A stretch of 64,000 nucleotides of DNA from Arenimonas terrae (GCF_006265115.1 NZ_SMDR01000002.1:185743-249742); one strand, 5' to 3'; counted from the stretch's first letter, positions 8,111 to 17,987 are shown. Numbers and translations are program-made. Notes: a model not told the origin generated them from the letters alone.

Positions 8111-8845
8111 TCAGTGCACGTCGCGCCAGTACTCGGTCTTGAGCAGGTAGGCGATGAAGGTGAAGAAGGCCAGGAACAGCACCACCCACACGCCCACCGA
8201 CTCGCGCTTGAGCGCGGCCGGCTCGGCCACGTACTGCAGGAAGCCGCTGATGTCGCGGGCGACCTGGTTGAACTGGGCGGCGTCGAGGCGGCCCGGCGAG
8301 GCCAGCTCGAGCTTGGCGACATGCTGCATGCCGTCGTGCCCTTCCTCGTAGACCGGGCGCTGGATGCCCTGCAGCTCCCAGAGCACGTTCGGCATCGAGG
8401 CGCCCGGGAACACGGTGTTGTTCCAGCCCAGCGGACGGCTTTCGTCGACGTAGAAGCCCTTGAGGTAGCTGTAGATCCAGTCCGGGCCGCCGAGCTTGGC
8501 GCGGGCGGTCAGGCTCAGGTCCGGCGCGGCCTTGCCGAACCAGGCGTTGCCGTCGCCGGCGGCGATGCCGGTGTTGATGTTCTCGCCGAACTTGGCGTCA
8601 CCCTGGATCAGGTGCTGTTCGACCAGCTCCTGGCTCAGGCCCAGGTCCGAGGCGATCCGCGAGTAGCGGTGCAGGGACAGGGAATGGCAGCCGGAGCAGT
8701 AGTTCATGAACAGGCCGGCGCCGCGCTGCAGCGACGCCCGGTCGCTCAGGTCGGTGCCCGAGGATTCCAGCGGACCGCTGCTGGCCGCGAGGCCGAGGGC
8801 CGGCACGAAGGCCAGCAGGAGGGCGAAGAGGCGCAGCTTAGTCAT
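8111..8845 (-). CDS. petC: Cytochrome c1 of the bc1 complex
   Basis: The 244-residue subunit carries electrons from the Rieske protein to soluble cytochrome c. It has an N-terminal signal peptide (about 1-20), the heme c site CSGCHS, the conserved SRIASDLGLS and PDLSLTARA segments, an axial-methionine region (NTVFPGASMPNVLW), and one C-terminal membrane helix (about 212-235). Its start overlaps the petB stop by eight bases. It is the last gene of petABC and is followed by a strong terminator. Confidence 0.97.
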   Translation of the reverse strand: MTKLRLFALLLAFVPALGLAASSGPLESSGTDLSDRASLQRGAGLFMNYCSGCHSLSLHRYSRIASDLGLSQELVEQHLIQGDAKFGENINTGIAAGDGNAWFGKAAPDLSLTARAKLGGPDWIYSYLKGFYVDESRPLGWNNTVFPGASMPNVLWELQGIQRPVYEEGHDGMQHVAKLELASPGRLDAAQFNQVARDISGFLQYVAEPAALKRESVGVWVVLFLAFFTFIAYLLKTEYWRDVH

Positions 8846-10085
8846 GCGAGGGCACCCGCTCGGGAACGGCCTTGGTCTGGCCCATCGCGGACCAGAAGGG
8901 CATGAAGATGAAGAAGGCGAAGTAGTAGACGGTCAGGATCTGGGCCACCAGCTTCTGGGTGTCCGAGCCCGACTGCGCACCCAGCCAGCCCAGGATCACG
9001 AAGCTCACCGCGAAGATGGCGATCAGGATCTTGTGCAGCATCGGCCGGTAGCGGATGGACTTGACCTTGCAGCGGTCCAGCCACGGCAGCGCGAACAGGA
9101 TCAGGGTGGCGCCGCCCATCACGATCACGCCGAACAGCTTGTCGGGGATCGCGCGCAGCATCGCGTAGAAGGGCGTGAAGTACCACACCGGCTTGATGTG
9201 CGCCGGGGTCACCAGCGGATCGGCGGCGATGAAGTTGTCCCACTCCAGGAACCAGCCGCCCATCGCCGGCGCGAAGAACACGATGAAGGCGAACAGGATC
9301 AGGAAGAAGCCGGCGCCGAACAGGTCCTTCACCGTGTAGTACGGGTGGAAGGGGATGCCGTCCTTGGGCTTGCCGGTCTCGTAGTCCTTGACCTTCTTGA
9401 TGTCCACGCCTTCCGGGTTGTTCGAACCCACCTCGTGCAGCGCGCCCAGGTGCAGCACGACCAGCAGCAGCAGCACCAGCGGCAGCGCGATCACGTGCAG
9501 GGCGAAGAAGCGGTTGAGGGTGGCGTCGGCGACCAGGTAGTCACCGCGGATCCACTCGGTCAGGTCCGGGCCGATGAAGGGAATGGCGCCGAACAGGTTG
9601 ATGATCACCTGCGCGCCCCAGTACGACATCTGGCCCCAGGGCAGCACGTAGCCCATGAAGGCTTCGGCCATCAGCACCAGGAAGATCATCATGCCCAGCA
9701 CCCAGACCAGCTCGCGCGGCTTCTGGTACGAGCCGTAGATCAGGCCCCGGAACATGTGCAGGTAGACGACGATGAAGAACAGCGAAGCGCCGGTGCTGTG
9801 CATGTAGCGGATCAGCCAGCCCCACTCCACGTCGCGCATGATGTACTCGACCGAGGCGAAGGCCTCGGCGGCGGACGGCTTGTAGTGCATCGTCAGGAAG
9901 ATGCCCGTGACGATCTGGTTGACCAGCACCAGCAGGGCCAGCGAACCGAAGTAGTACCAGAGGTTGAAGTTCTTCGGAGCGTAGTACTCCGACATGTGCT
10001 TCTTGTAGAACGGCACGAAGCCCGGGGCGCGGTCGTTGAACCAGCCGGTGACGTTCTCGACCGTGCGGTTGATCAGGTTGGCCAT
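8838..10085 (-). CDS. petB: Cytochrome b of the bc1 complex
   Basis: The 415-residue integral membrane subunit holds the two b hemes and both quinone sites. It has four histidine ligands in the GSLALLV and HVIALPLVLLLLV helices and their partners, the quinol-site motif PEWY-like segment KPVWYFTPFYAMLR (PVWY here), and the QMSYWGAQVI segment. Eight membrane helices are expected. It overlaps petA by one base (TAATG) and petC by eight bases, indicating a tightly coupled operon. The bc1 complex feeds the cbb3 oxidase and periplasmic c-type carriers for nirK. Confidence 0.97.
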   Translation of the reverse strand: MANLINRTVENVTGWFNDRAPGFVPFYKKHMSEYYAPKNFNLWYYFGSLALLVLVNQIVTGIFLTMHYKPSAAEAFASVEYIMRDVEWGWLIRYMHSTGASLFFIVVYLHMFRGLIYGSYQKPRELVWVLGMMIFLVLMAEAFMGYVLPWGQMSYWGAQVIINLFGAIPFIGPDLTEWIRGDYLVADATLNRFFALHVIALPLVLLLLVVLHLGALHEVGSNNPEGVDIKKVKDYETGKPKDGIPFHPYYTVKDLFGAGFFLILFAFIVFFAPAMGGWFLEWDNFIAADPLVTPAHIKPVWYFTPFYAMLRAIPDKLFGVIVMGGATLILFALPWLDRCKVKSIRYRPMLHKILIAIFAVSFVILGWLGAQSGSDTQKLVAQILTVYYFAFFIFMPFWSAMGQTKAVPERVPSHD

Positions 10086-10690
10086 TACGCGGCTCCTTCA
10101 GGGGCGACGCCCACGATGAGGTGGTTGTCGTCGACGAAGTGGTACGGCGGCACCTCGAGGTTCGACGGCGCGGGCACGCCCTGGAATACGCGGCCGGCCA
10201 GGTCGAAGCGCGAGTTGTGGCAGGGGCAGTAGAAGCCGCCCGCCCACTCGGAATCAAAGGCCTGCGGCTGCAGCTCCGGCACGTAGCTGGGCGAGCAGCC
10301 CAGGTGGGTGCAGATGCCGACGATCACGGCCAGCTCGGGCTTGAGCGAGCGGGTTTCGTTCTTGGCGAAGGCCGGGGTCTGGTCGACGTTGTCGGATGCC
10401 GGGTCGCGCAGGCGGTCGTTGAGGCCCGGCAGGGCCGCCAGCTGTTCCGGCGTGCGGCGGAAGATCCAGACCGGCTTGCCGCGCCACTGGACGATCATGC
10501 GCATGCCCGGCTCGAGGTCGATCTTGCTGATGTCGACCTCGACCGGCGCGCCGGCGACCTGGGCCCGTGCACTGGGTTTCCAGGAACTGATGAACGGCAC
10601 CGCCGCGGCCGCGACACCGACCGCGCCGACCACGGCGGTGGTGGCGGTCAGGAAGCGGCGACGGCCTGAGTTGACCCCTTCGTTAGCCAT
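10085..10690 (-). CDS. petA: Rieske iron-sulfur subunit of the bc1 complex
   Basis: The 201-residue protein begins with a Tat-type signal anchor (SGRRRFLTATTAVVGAVG). The [2Fe-2S] site is formed by CTHLGC and CPCHNS, with the proline loop near GVPAPSNLEVPPY. ATG 10690 was chosen because it gives the twin-arginine anchor at the N-terminus. It is the first gene of petABC. The 143 bp upstream region (10691-10833) should hold the operon promoter; no clear hexamers stood out. Confidence 0.97.
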   Translation of the reverse strand: MANEGVNSGRRRFLTATTAVVGAVGVAAAAVPFISSWKPSARAQVAGAPVEVDISKIDLEPGMRMIVQWRGKPVWIFRRTPEQLAALPGLNDRLRDPASDNVDQTPAFAKNETRSLKPELAVIVGICTHLGCSPSYVPELQPQAFDSEWAGGFYCPCHNSRFDLAGRVFQGVPAPSNLEVPPYHFVDDNHLIVGVAPEGAA

Positions 10691-10833
10691 CCGGCTCTCC
10701 GAAAATCTTGCTAAGTGGCTGAAAACAGAGCTGCGGAGCCCGAGGGGGCCCGCAAAGACGCGCAATTGTAGCGGAGGGAGCGCGGCGGTCACAACGGCGG
10801 GCTGGGCCGCCGGCCGACCGGCCGTGAAGGCGC

Positions 10834-11727
10834 TCAGTTCGAGGCCAGGGCCCCGCGGTAGCGTTCGGCCAGCTGGCCGACGCGCTGGACGTAGCGCTGG
10901 GTCTCGGCATAGGGCGGCACGCCGCCGTGGCGGTCGACCGCGCCCTCGCCGGCGTTGTAGCCGGCCGCCGCCAGGGTCAGGTCGTTGTCGAAGCGCTTGA
11001 GCAGCCAGGCCAGGTACTGCACGCCGCCGCGGATGTTCTGGTTCGGATCGAACACGTCCGAAACCCCGAACCGGCTGGCCGTGGCCGGGATCAACTGCAT
11101 CAGGCCCTGGGCGCCGGCGTGCGAGACCGCATTGGGGCGGAAGGCCGATTCGGCGTGGATGATCGCGCGCACCACGGCTTCGTCGACGCCGTATTCCAGG
11201 GCCGCGGCCCGGACTTCGGCGGCGTAGCTGTCGAGGTTGAGGCGCACGGTGCCGAAATCCACGCCGGGCAGAACGCCGCAGGCGTAGCAGGTCTCGACGT
11301 AGCTGAAGAGCATCTGCGCCGCGGTGGCGCCCGCCGGGCGCACATTGGTGTAGTGCACCACGCCGTCGCGCTCGTACTTGTAGACCGCGCCGCGGGTCAC
11401 GCGCGCGCCGCTGGGCCGCGGTGCGGCCGCCAGGGCCTGGCCGGCGCCGGCGGTACGGAAATCGACCCGGGCGGCCGGCGTGGCGCGCGGCGTCCCGCCG
11501 GAGCCGGCACCGCCGGAACTGGCCACCGCCGGCGCCGGGGCGGGCCCGCGCGGCCGCGAGTCGGCGGCGGTATAGGTCGAGACCACTTCGCAGTGGGAAC
11601 CGGCCACGCGCTTGCCGGAATAGTTGGGAATGCCGTCGGCGCCGGTGCAGCGGTACAGCGTGCCGGCCCCGGCCGGGGCGGCGGCGAGGATCAGGCTGGC
11701 CAGCGTCAGCAGGCGGCAGGGGCTCAT
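10834..11727 (-). CDS. Secreted lytic transglycosylase with N-terminal DUF4124-like region
   Basis: The 297-residue protein has a signal peptide (residues 1-19, cleavage after AGA), a short N-terminal region resembling DUF4124 ([14 protein letters not shown]), a central [11 protein letters not shown] segment of the same flavour, and a C-terminal SLT domain. The catalytic glutamate lies in [11 protein letters not shown], followed by [13 protein letters not shown] and [11 protein letters not shown]. It cleaves peptidoglycan to 1,6-anhydro products in the periplasm. The ATG at 11727 is chosen because it starts the signal peptide. It is divergent from miaB with a 150 bp gap. Confidence 0.92.
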   Translation of the reverse strand: MSPCRLLTLASLILAAAPAGAGTLYRCTGADGIPNYSGKRVAGSHCEVVSTYTAADSRPRGPAPAPAVASSGGAGSGGTPRATPAARVDFRTAGAGQALAAAPRPSGARVTRGAVYKYERDGVVHYTNVRPAGATAAQMLFSYVETCYACGVLPGVDFGTVRLNLDSYAAEVRAAALEYGVDEAVVRAIIHAESAFRPNAVSHAGAQGLMQLIPATASRFGVSDVFDPNQNIRGGVQYLAWLLKRFDNDLTLAAAGYNAGEGAVDRHGGVPPYAETQRYVQRVGQLAERYRGALASN

Positions 11728-11877
11728 CGGCGCGAGGTTTACTCCATGCCCGGCCGGTTGCCAAGGGTCTGGACGGGAAAACGACGCGGCCGGCCCGGTC
11801 CGGACAGCCGGCACGGGCCGCCCGCCCTGCCCCGCGGGCTACACTATCGCCCCCCACGGAACGGAATAACCGCCGCC

Positions 11878-13239
11878 ATGCCCGTGAACTCGCCCGCCCG
11901 GGGCAAGCTCTACATCAAGACCCACGGTTGCCAGATGAACGAGTACGACTCGGCCAAGATGGCCGACGTGCTCGCCGCCGAACACGGCCTGGAACTGACC
12001 ACCGACGAGGCCGAGGCCGACGTCATCCTGGTCAACACCTGCTCGATCCGCGAAAAGGCGCAGGAGAAGGTGTTCTCCCAGCTCGGCAAGTGGAAGCACC
12101 TGAAGAAGGACAAGCCGGTGCTGATCGGCGTCGGCGGCTGCGTCGCCAGCCAGGAGGGCGAGGCCATCCTCAAGCGCGCGCCCTACGTCGACCTGGTGTT
12201 CGGCCCGCAGACCCTGCACCGCCTGCCGCAGATGATCGAGGCGCGCCGCGACAGCGGCCGGCCGCAGGTGGACATCAGCTTCCCCGAGGTCGAGAAGTTC
12301 GACCGCCTGCCCGAGCCGCGCGCCGAGGGCCCGACCGCCTTCGTCTCGATCATCGAGGGCTGCAGCAAGTACTGCTCGTTCTGCGTGGTGCCCTACACCC
12401 GCGGCGAGGAAGTGTCGCGGCCCTTCGACGACGTGCTGCTCGAATGCGCCCAGCTCGCCGCCCAGGGCGTGCGCGAGATCCACCTGCTGGGCCAGAACGT
12501 CAACGCCTACCGCGGACCCATCGGGGACGGCGGCGGCATCGCCGACCTCGCCACCCTGATCCGCGCCATCGCCACCCTCGACGGCGTCGGCCGCATCCGC
12601 TACACCACCTCGCACCCGGTCGAATTCTCGGACGCCCTGATCGAAGCGCACCGCGACGTGCCGCAGCTGGCCAGCTACCTGCACCTGCCGGTGCAGTCGG
12701 GCAGCGACCGCATCCTGGCGGCGATGAAGCGCAACCACACCACGCTCGAATACAAGGCCAAGATCCGCCGTCTGCGCGAGGCCAAGCCAGGCATCGTGAT
12801 CAGCTCCGACTTCATCGTCGGTTTCCCCGGCGAGACCGAGCGCGACTTCGAGGCGACGCTCAAGCTGGTCGAGGACATCGGCTTCGACCAGAGCTTCTCG
12901 TTCGCCTATTCCCGCCGCCCCGGCACGCCGGCCGCCAACCTGCACGACGAGGTGCCGGCCGAGGTCGCCAATGCGCGCCTTCAGCGCCTGCAGGCGGCGA
13001 TCAACGCCAACGCGCGGAAGATTTCCGAAGCCATGGTCGGCACCGTCGAACGCATCCTGGTCGAGGGGCCCAGCGCCAAGGACCCGGACGAGCTCACCGG
13101 CAAGACCGAGAACATGCGCAACGTGAACTTCGCCGGTGGCAAGCGCCTGATCGGCCGCTTCGTGGACGTGCGCATCACCGAGGCGCGCACCAACTCGCTG
13201 CGCGGCGAGGTGCTGATCACCGAGGACGCCACCGCATGA
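11878..13239 (+). CDS. miaB: tRNA-2-methylthio-N6-dimethylallyladenosine synthase
   Basis: The 453-residue radical SAM methylthiotransferase modifies A37 of tRNAs reading UNN codons. The N-terminal UPF0004 domain has cysteines in [20 protein letters not shown] and GGCVASQ. The radical SAM core has [15 protein letters not shown], and a C-terminal TRAM domain ends in [15 protein letters not shown] at 11840-11845 is a plausible -10. The stop overlaps the phoH-family start (ATGA), beginning the conserved miaB-ybeZ-ybeY-ybeX cluster. Confidence 0.98.
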   Translation: MPVNSPARGKLYIKTHGCQMNEYDSAKMADVLAAEHGLELTTDEAEADVILVNTCSIREKAQEKVFSQLGKWKHLKKDKPVLIGVGGCVASQEGEAILKRAPYVDLVFGPQTLHRLPQMIEARRDSGRPQVDISFPEVEKFDRLPEPRAEGPTAFVSIIEGCSKYCSFCVVPYTRGEEVSRPFDDVLLECAQLAAQGVREIHLLGQNVNAYRGPIGDGGGIADLATLIRAIATLDGVGRIRYTTSHPVEFSDALIEAHRDVPQLASYLHLPVQSGSDRILAAMKRNHTTLEYKAKIRRLREAKPGIVISSDFIVGFPGETERDFEATLKLVEDIGFDQSFSFAYSRRPGTPAANLHDEVPAEVANARLQRLQAAINANARKISEAMVGTVERILVEGPSAKDPDELTGKTENMRNVNFAGGKRLIGRFVDVRITEARTNSLRGEVLITEDATA

Positions 13240-14213
13240 ACAAACCCGCGCACCGCGATTTCGTGCTCGAACCCGAAGACAGCGAACGCCTGGCCAACCT
13301 CGCCGGACCCTTCGACGAGCACCTGCGCCAGCTCGAGCTGCGCCTGGGCGTCGAGATCGCCAACCGCGGCCACGTCTTCCGCGTCACCGGCGACGCCAAG
13401 GCCGCCGACGCCGCGGAGAAACTGCTGCGCGCGCTCTACGCCGAAGCCGAGCGCGAGACCCTGGACCCGCACAAGATCCACTCGCGGCTGGGCAGCGCCA
13501 ACCTCGAGCGGCTGACCTCGGGCGGCGGCTTCGACCCGCAGGAGGTCGCGATCAAGGTCAAGCGCGGCACCGTGCGCGGCCGCGGCGCCAACCAGGCCAG
13601 GTACCTGCACGCCATCGCCACCCACGACATCAACTTCGGCATCGGCCCGGCCGGCACCGGCAAGACCTTCCTGGCCGTGGCGATGGCGGTCGAGGCGCTC
13701 AACGAGAGCCGCGTGCAGCGCCTGCTGCTGGTGCGCCCGGCGGTCGAAGCCGGCGAGAAGCTCGGTTTCCTGCCCGGCGACCTGAGCCAGAAGGTGGACC
13801 CCTACCTGCGCCCGCTCTACGACGCGCTGTACGAAATGCTCGGCGTCGAGAAGGTCGCCAAGCTGCTCGAACGCAACGTCATCGAGATCGCGCCGCTCGC
13901 CTACATGCGCGGCCGCACCCTCAACGACGCCTTCGTGATCCTCGACGAGGCCCAGAACACCAGCATCGAGCAGATGAAGATGTTCCTGACCCGCATCGGC
14001 TTCGGCAGCACCGCGGTGATCACCGGCGACCTGAGCCAGATCGACCTGCCCAAGCACCAGAAGTCCGGCCTGCGCGACGCCATCGACGTGCTGCGCGGCA
14101 CCGAAGGCATCAGCTTCACCTTCTTCACCGCCCACGACGTGGTGCGGCATCCGCTGGTGGCGCGCATCGTCCGGGCCTACGATGCCCGGGACGGCAAGGA
14201 GTCGCAGGAATGA
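13236..14213 (+). CDS. ybeZ: PhoH-family ATPase YbeZ
   Basis: The 325-residue P-loop protein is the PhoH-like partner of the YbeY endoribonuclease. It has an N-terminal KH-like region (about 20-70), Walker [34 protein letters not shown] in two parts, and Walker [12 protein letters not shown], plus [15 protein letters not shown]. It is coupled to both neighbours by ATGA overlaps. Its role in RNA metabolism or ribosome quality control follows from conserved association with ybeY. Confidence 0.96.
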   Translation: MNKPAHRDFVLEPEDSERLANLAGPFDEHLRQLELRLGVEIANRGHVFRVTGDAKAADAAEKLLRALYAEAERETLDPHKIHSRLGSANLERLTSGGGFDPQEVAIKVKRGTVRGRGANQARYLHAIATHDINFGIGPAGTGKTFLAVAMAVEALNESRVQRLLLVRPAVEAGEKLGFLPGDLSQKVDPYLRPLYDALYEMLGVEKVAKLLERNVIEIAPLAYMRGRTLNDAFVILDEAQNTSIEQMKMFLTRIGFGSTAVITGDLSQIDLPKHQKSGLRDAIDVLRGTEGISFTFFTAHDVVRHPLVARIVRAYDARDGKESQE

Positions 14214-14671
14214 CCAAGGGTCCCGTGCAGCTTGATGTCAGCGTCAGCTACGGCCTGCCCCGCAAGGGCCTGCCCAGCGCTGCCAGCTTCCGCAAATGGG
14301 CCGCCGCGGCCGCCCAGGGCCGGATCCGCCGCGCCGACCTGGCGATCCGCCTGGTCGACACCAAGGAAGGCCGGGCCCTGAACCGCCACTACCGGGGCAA
14401 GGACTACGCCACGAACGTGCTGAGCTTCCCGGCCGAACTGCCCGAGGGCGTGACCCTGCCCCTGCTGGGCGACCTGGTGATCTGCGCCCCGGTCGTGGCC
14501 AAGGAGGCCGCCGAGCAGGGCAAGCCCCTGCTGGCCCACTACGCCCACCTGACCGTGCACGGCGTCCTGCACCTGCTGGGCCTGGACCACGAAGACGAAC
14601 GCGAGGCCGAGGCCATGGAGCAGATGGAGCGGGACATCCTGGCCGGCCTGGGCCTGCCCGACCCCTATTGA
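14210..14671 (+). CDS. ybeY: Endoribonuclease YbeY, rRNA maturation factor
   Basis: The 153-residue zinc-dependent RNase acts in 16S rRNA 3' end maturation and 70S quality control. The metal site is the H-X3-H-X5-H motif in [11 protein letters not shown], preceded by [10 protein letters not shown] and the conserved arginine region [11 protein letters not shown]. The length is normal for the family. It overlaps the ybeZ stop by four bases. The following gene corC begins 86 bp later with a possible -10 TACACT at 14715-14720. Confidence 0.97.
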   Translation: MTKGPVQLDVSVSYGLPRKGLPSAASFRKWAAAAAQGRIRRADLAIRLVDTKEGRALNRHYRGKDYATNVLSFPAELPEGVTLPLLGDLVICAPVVAKEAAEQGKPLLAHYAHLTVHGVLHLLGLDHEDEREAEAMEQMERDILAGLGLPDPY

Positions 14672-14757
14672 CGGGCCCCGGCCCGGGAAAAATGAACCGG
14701 AAACGGTTCCCGGGTACACTCCAGCGTCCCGCCCCCGCGGCGCCTGCCCCACCCGAG

Positions 14758-15609
14758 ATGTCCGAGGATTCCCCTAGTACCGCGCCGGAACGCCGCTCCT
14801 GGCTCGAACGCCTGAGCCTGGCCTTTTCCGGCGAACCCCAGACCCGCGCCGACCTCGTGGAGATCCTCCGCGACGCCCAGGCCAATGGCCTGCTCGGCCC
14901 CGACACGCTGAAGATGCTCGAGGGCGCCCTGTCGGTGTCCGAACAGCAGGTCGGCGACATCATGGTGCCGCGCTCGCAGATGGTGTCCCTGCCCATCGAC
15001 GCCAAGTTCCTGGACCTGATGAAGCTGGTGGTCGAGTCCGGCCACTCGCGCTTCCCCGTGCACGGCGAAGACCGCGACGAGATCCTGGGCATCCTGCTGG
15101 CCAAGGACCTGCTGCGCGGCATGGTCGCCGACGGCGGCCCCGGCAGCGTGCGCGAGCTGCTGCGCCCGGCCGTGCTGATCCCGGAATCCAAGCGCCTGAA
15201 CGTGCTGCTGAAGGAATTCCGCCTCTCGCGCAACCACATGGCCATCGTGGTGGACGAACACGGCGGCGTCGCCGGCCTGGTCACCATCGAGGACGTGCTC
15301 GAGGAGATCGTCGGCGAGATCGACGACGAGCACGACGACGCCGACGAGGCCAACCTGATCGCCGCCCAGGCCGACGGCCAGTTCATGGTCGACGCGCTGA
15401 CGCCGATCTCCGACTTCAACGACCAGTTCGGCGCCGATTTCCCGGACGACGAATACGACACCATCGGCGGCCTGGTCACCGCCGCCATCGGCCATCTGCC
15501 CGAGGCCGGTGAGGAGCTGGCCCTGGGCCGCTTCCACTTCCGGGTCGGCCGCGCCGACCGGCGCCGGGTGCACACCTTCGTGGTCAGCGTGCATGCCCCT
15601 GCGGAATAG
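14758..15609 (+). CDS. corC: CorC/YbeX CBS-domain protein
   Basis: The 283-residue protein has two CBS domains (about 65-190; IMVPRSQMVSL, HSRFPVHGEDRDEILGILLAKDLL in parts, HMAIVVDEHGGVAGLVTIED) and a C-terminal CorC/HlyC transporter-associated domain (YDTIGGLVTAAIGHLPEAGE). It belongs to the cluster with miaB-ybeZ-ybeY. The family is linked to divalent cation homeostasis and ribosome maturation. Its end overlaps the next gene by 17 bp; that gene is not lnt as in E. coli but an Lnb-type protein. Confidence 0.95.
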   Translation: MSEDSPSTAPERRSWLERLSLAFSGEPQTRADLVEILRDAQANGLLGPDTLKMLEGALSVSEQQVGDIMVPRSQMVSLPIDAKFLDLMKLVVESGHSRFPVHGEDRDEILGILLAKDLLRGMVADGGPGSVRELLRPAVLIPESKRLNVLLKEFRLSRNHMAIVVDEHGGVAGLVTIEDVLEEIVGEIDDEHDDADEANLIAAQADGQFMVDALTPISDFNDQFGADFPDDEYDTIGGLVTAAIGHLPEAGEELALGRFHFRVGRADRRRVHTFVVSVHAPAE

Positions 15610-16834
15610 GCTGCGCGCACTGCTGGCGGGCTGCCTGCTGCTGGTGGCGAGCGCCGCCAGCGCCGACCCCGCCGTGCCCGGCGCGCCCCTGCCCGCCGTG
15701 CCGGCCACGACGCCGGCACCGGTGGCCGCTCCGGCCGCGCGCATCGGCGTGGTGACGATGGAGCCGGGCGAGATCTTCTTCGAACGCTTCGGCCACAACG
15801 CCATCGTCGTGGACCCGCGCGACGGCCGCGAGCCGGTCGCCTACAACTTCGGCTACTTCGACCTGGACGAGCCGAACTTCGTCGGCAACTTCGTGCACGG
15901 CAACATGCGCTACTGGCTGGTGGCCCTGCCGCTGCGCCAGGACCTGGCGCGCTACGCCCGGCTCGGCCGCGGCGCCGCCGTGCAGTGGCTGGACCTCACG
16001 CCAGGCCAGGTCGTCGCGCTCGCCGCCGCGCTGGAAGCCAACGCCACCGGCGACAACGCCCGCTACCGCTACGACTACTACACCAGCAACTGCTCGACCA
16101 AGGTGCGTGACGCGATAGATGGCGCGCTCGATGGCCTGCTGAAGTCCCAGCTCAGCGGCCGCTCGCAGGGCAATACCTACCGCAGCGAATCGGTGCGCCT
16201 GGCCGCCCCCGCGCCCTGGATGGCGATCGGTTTCCACGTCGGCCTGTCCGACTACGCCGACCGGCCGCTGTCGCGCTGGGACGAGTCCTTCATCCCGATG
16301 CGCCTGCGCGACGCGCTGCGCGAGGTGAAGCTGGCCGATGGCCGTCCGCTGGTGCTGGCCGAAGAAACCCTGCTGCCGCACCGCATCGGCCAGCCGCCGG
16401 CGGAAGCGCCGCAGCTGCGCGGCGCGGCCTTCGCCGCCGGCCTGGTGCTGGCTGGTGGCGCGCTGTGGCTGGGCCGGCGCCGCCCGCGCCTGCTCGCCGC
16501 GCTGGCCCTTCCGGTCTGGACCGTGGCCGGGCTGGCGGGCCTGACCATGCTCTTCATCTGGTTCGGCAGTGCCCATGTCGCCGGCTGGGGCAACGAAAAC
16601 CTGCTGCTGCTCAGCCCGCTCTGCCTGGGCCTGCTGCCCGGCGGCTGGGCCGTCGCCCGCGGCCGCGAAGCCTCGAAGTTCTTCCGCGCGTTGCTGGTCG
16701 CGGTGGCCGCCTGCGCCGCGCTGGCCGGCTTCCTGAAGTTCCTGCCGTTCCGGCCGCAGCAGAACGTCGAATGGGTCCTGCTGCTGCTGCCCCTGCACTG
16801 GGCCCTGCTGCGCGCGTTCGCGCCCCGGCGCTGA
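15593..16834 (+). CDS. Lnb-type (DUF4105) membrane protein, candidate lipoprotein N-acyltransferase
   Basis: The 413-residue protein has a signal peptide (about 1-24), an Ala/Pro linker, a periplasmic Lnb_N/DUF4105 domain (about 45-270) and four or five C-terminal membrane helices (about 275-410). The domain holds FERFGHNAIVV and YYTSNCSTKVRDAI, a His/Cys pair typical of NlpC/P60-like transacylases. Lnb of Bacteroides adds the third acyl chain to lipoproteins and replaces Lnt. Here the gene directly follows ybeY-corC, the position of lnt in many gammaproteobacteria. This supports, but does not prove, the same role. The ATG at 15593 gives the signal peptide. Confidence 0.8.
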   Translation: MPLRNRLRALLAGCLLLVASAASADPAVPGAPLPAVPATTPAPVAAPAARIGVVTMEPGEIFFERFGHNAIVVDPRDGREPVAYNFGYFDLDEPNFVGNFVHGNMRYWLVALPLRQDLARYARLGRGAAVQWLDLTPGQVVALAAALEANATGDNARYRYDYYTSNCSTKVRDAIDGALDGLLKSQLSGRSQGNTYRSESVRLAAPAPWMAIGFHVGLSDYADRPLSRWDESFIPMRLRDALREVKLADGRPLVLAEETLLPHRIGQPPAEAPQLRGAAFAAGLVLAGGALWLGRRRPRLLAALALPVWTVAGLAGLTMLFIWFGSAHVAGWGNENLLLLSPLCLGLLPGGWAVARGREASKFFRALLVAVAACAALAGFLKFLPFRPQQNVEWVLLLLPLHWALLRAFAPRR

Positions 16835-16874
16835 ACGCTTGCCGGCACCGGCCGCGCGGCCGATGATGCCGGCC

Positions 16875-17885
16875 ATGAACGACCTCTCCGCTCCCGCCGC
16901 GCCGACCACCCCCGCCTGCGTCGTCAACTGCGTGGCCTACAGCCGCGACGGCACCCGCCGCGACCTCAGCCTCGACCAGATCAGCGACGTGCTGGCCGTG
17001 GACGACGGCAGCTTCGTCTGGGTCGGACTGTTCAATCCCGAAGATGCGCTGCTCGACAAGCTGCAGGAGGAGTTCTGCCTGCACGACCTCGCGGTCGAGG
17101 ACGCCCGCAACGCGCACCAGCGGCCCAAGATCGAGGCCTACGGCGATTCGCTTTTCATCGTCGCCCACACCGCCCAGCTGGTGGACGAGAAGATCGCCTT
17201 CGGCGAGACCCACATCTTCATGGGCCCGCGCTACCTGGTGACCCTGCGCCACGGCGCCTCGCTGTCCTACGCGCCGGTGCGCGCCCGCGCCGAGCGCGAG
17301 AAGGAGCTGCTGGCGATCGGGCCCAGCTACGGCCTGTACGCGGTGCTCGACTACATCGTCGACAACTACCTGCCGATCGTCGACGAGTTCCGCGACCAGC
17401 TCAACGAGCTCGAGCAGGACATCTTCGCCGAGACCTTCCGCCGCGACACCGTGGTGCGCCTGTACGAACTCAAGCGCGAGCTCACCCGCATGCGCCTGGC
17501 CGTGGCGCCGCTGCAGGACATCACCGGCCAGCTCACCCGCGTACACACGCAGCTGGTTGGCGAGGAGATGCGGCTGTACTTCCGCGACGTGTTCGACCAC
17601 ACGCTGCGCGTCAACGACGCGGTGGACACGCTGCGCGAGATGCTGACCGCGGCGATGTCGGTGAACCTCGCCCTGGTCACCGTCGGCCAGGGCGAGGTGG
17701 TCAAGCGCCTGGCCGGCTGGGCCGGCCTGCTGGCCGCACCGACCCTGATCGCCAGCTGGTACGGCATGAACTTCACCCACATGCCGGAGCTGGGCGGGCG
17801 CTACAGCTACTGGATCCTGATCGGCGGCACGGCGGCGATCGTGGCCGGGCTGTTCGTCGTGCTGCGCCGCGCGAAATGGATCTGA
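16875..17885 (+). CDS. corA: CorA-family magnesium/cobalt channel
   Basis: The 336-residue protein has a large N-terminal cytoplasmic domain, a long coiled stalk (about 190-260), and two C-terminal membrane helices with the selectivity motif GMN between them (SWYGMNFTHMPEL). It ends LRRAKWI, a basic tail typical of CorA. The ATG at 16875 is chosen; ATGs at 16863 and 16866 and a TTG at 16839 are alternatives. The gene closes the cluster before a 150-bp gap that contains a large palindrome and the first FNR-type box. Confidence 0.95.
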   Translation: MNDLSAPAAPTTPACVVNCVAYSRDGTRRDLSLDQISDVLAVDDGSFVWVGLFNPEDALLDKLQEEFCLHDLAVEDARNAHQRPKIEAYGDSLFIVAHTAQLVDEKIAFGETHIFMGPRYLVTLRHGASLSYAPVRARAEREKELLAIGPSYGLYAVLDYIVDNYLPIVDEFRDQLNELEQDIFAETFRRDTVVRLYELKRELTRMRLAVAPLQDITGQLTRVHTQLVGEEMRLYFRDVFDHTLRVNDAVDTLREMLTAAMSVNLALVTVGQGEVVKRLAGWAGLLAAPTLIASWYGMNFTHMPELGGRYSYWILIGGTAAIVAGLFVVLRRAKWI

Positions 17886-17913
17886 CCCGCGGTACGGCGC
17901 GGGCCGCGGCAAA

Positions 17914-17964
17914 GAACGGGGTCAGGTTCACTTCCCGCGCCAGGAAGTGAACCTGACCCCGTTC
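17914..17964. repeat. REP-like perfect palindrome (22-bp arms)
   Basis: The arms 17914-17935 and 17943-17964 are perfect reverse complements (GAACGGGGTCAGGTTCACTT plus CC) around a 7-base loop. From memory, GGTCAGGTTCACTT-type palindromes recur in many Xanthomonadales and other gammaproteobacterial genomes, often linked to REP-associated tyrosine transposases; none is present here. It sits 29 bp after corA and may also terminate corA transcripts. This is the only copy seen in the window. Confidence 0.8.
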
Positions 17965-17987
17965 GAAATTCCTCCTGCGGGGGTGGC

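Noticed and set aside
10927-11877. Possible N-terminal extension of MiaB through the divergent transglycosylase gene
   Set aside because: The extension is antisense to a gene with a clear signal peptide and SLT motif, and MiaB family proteins start at the ATG at 11878.
11421-14213. Long plus-strand frame of 930 codons upstream of and including the PhoH-family gene
   Set aside because: Only the part from 13236 is the real gene; the first 600 codons are a low-complexity Arg/Pro/Gly shadow of miaB and the antisense lytic transglycosylase.
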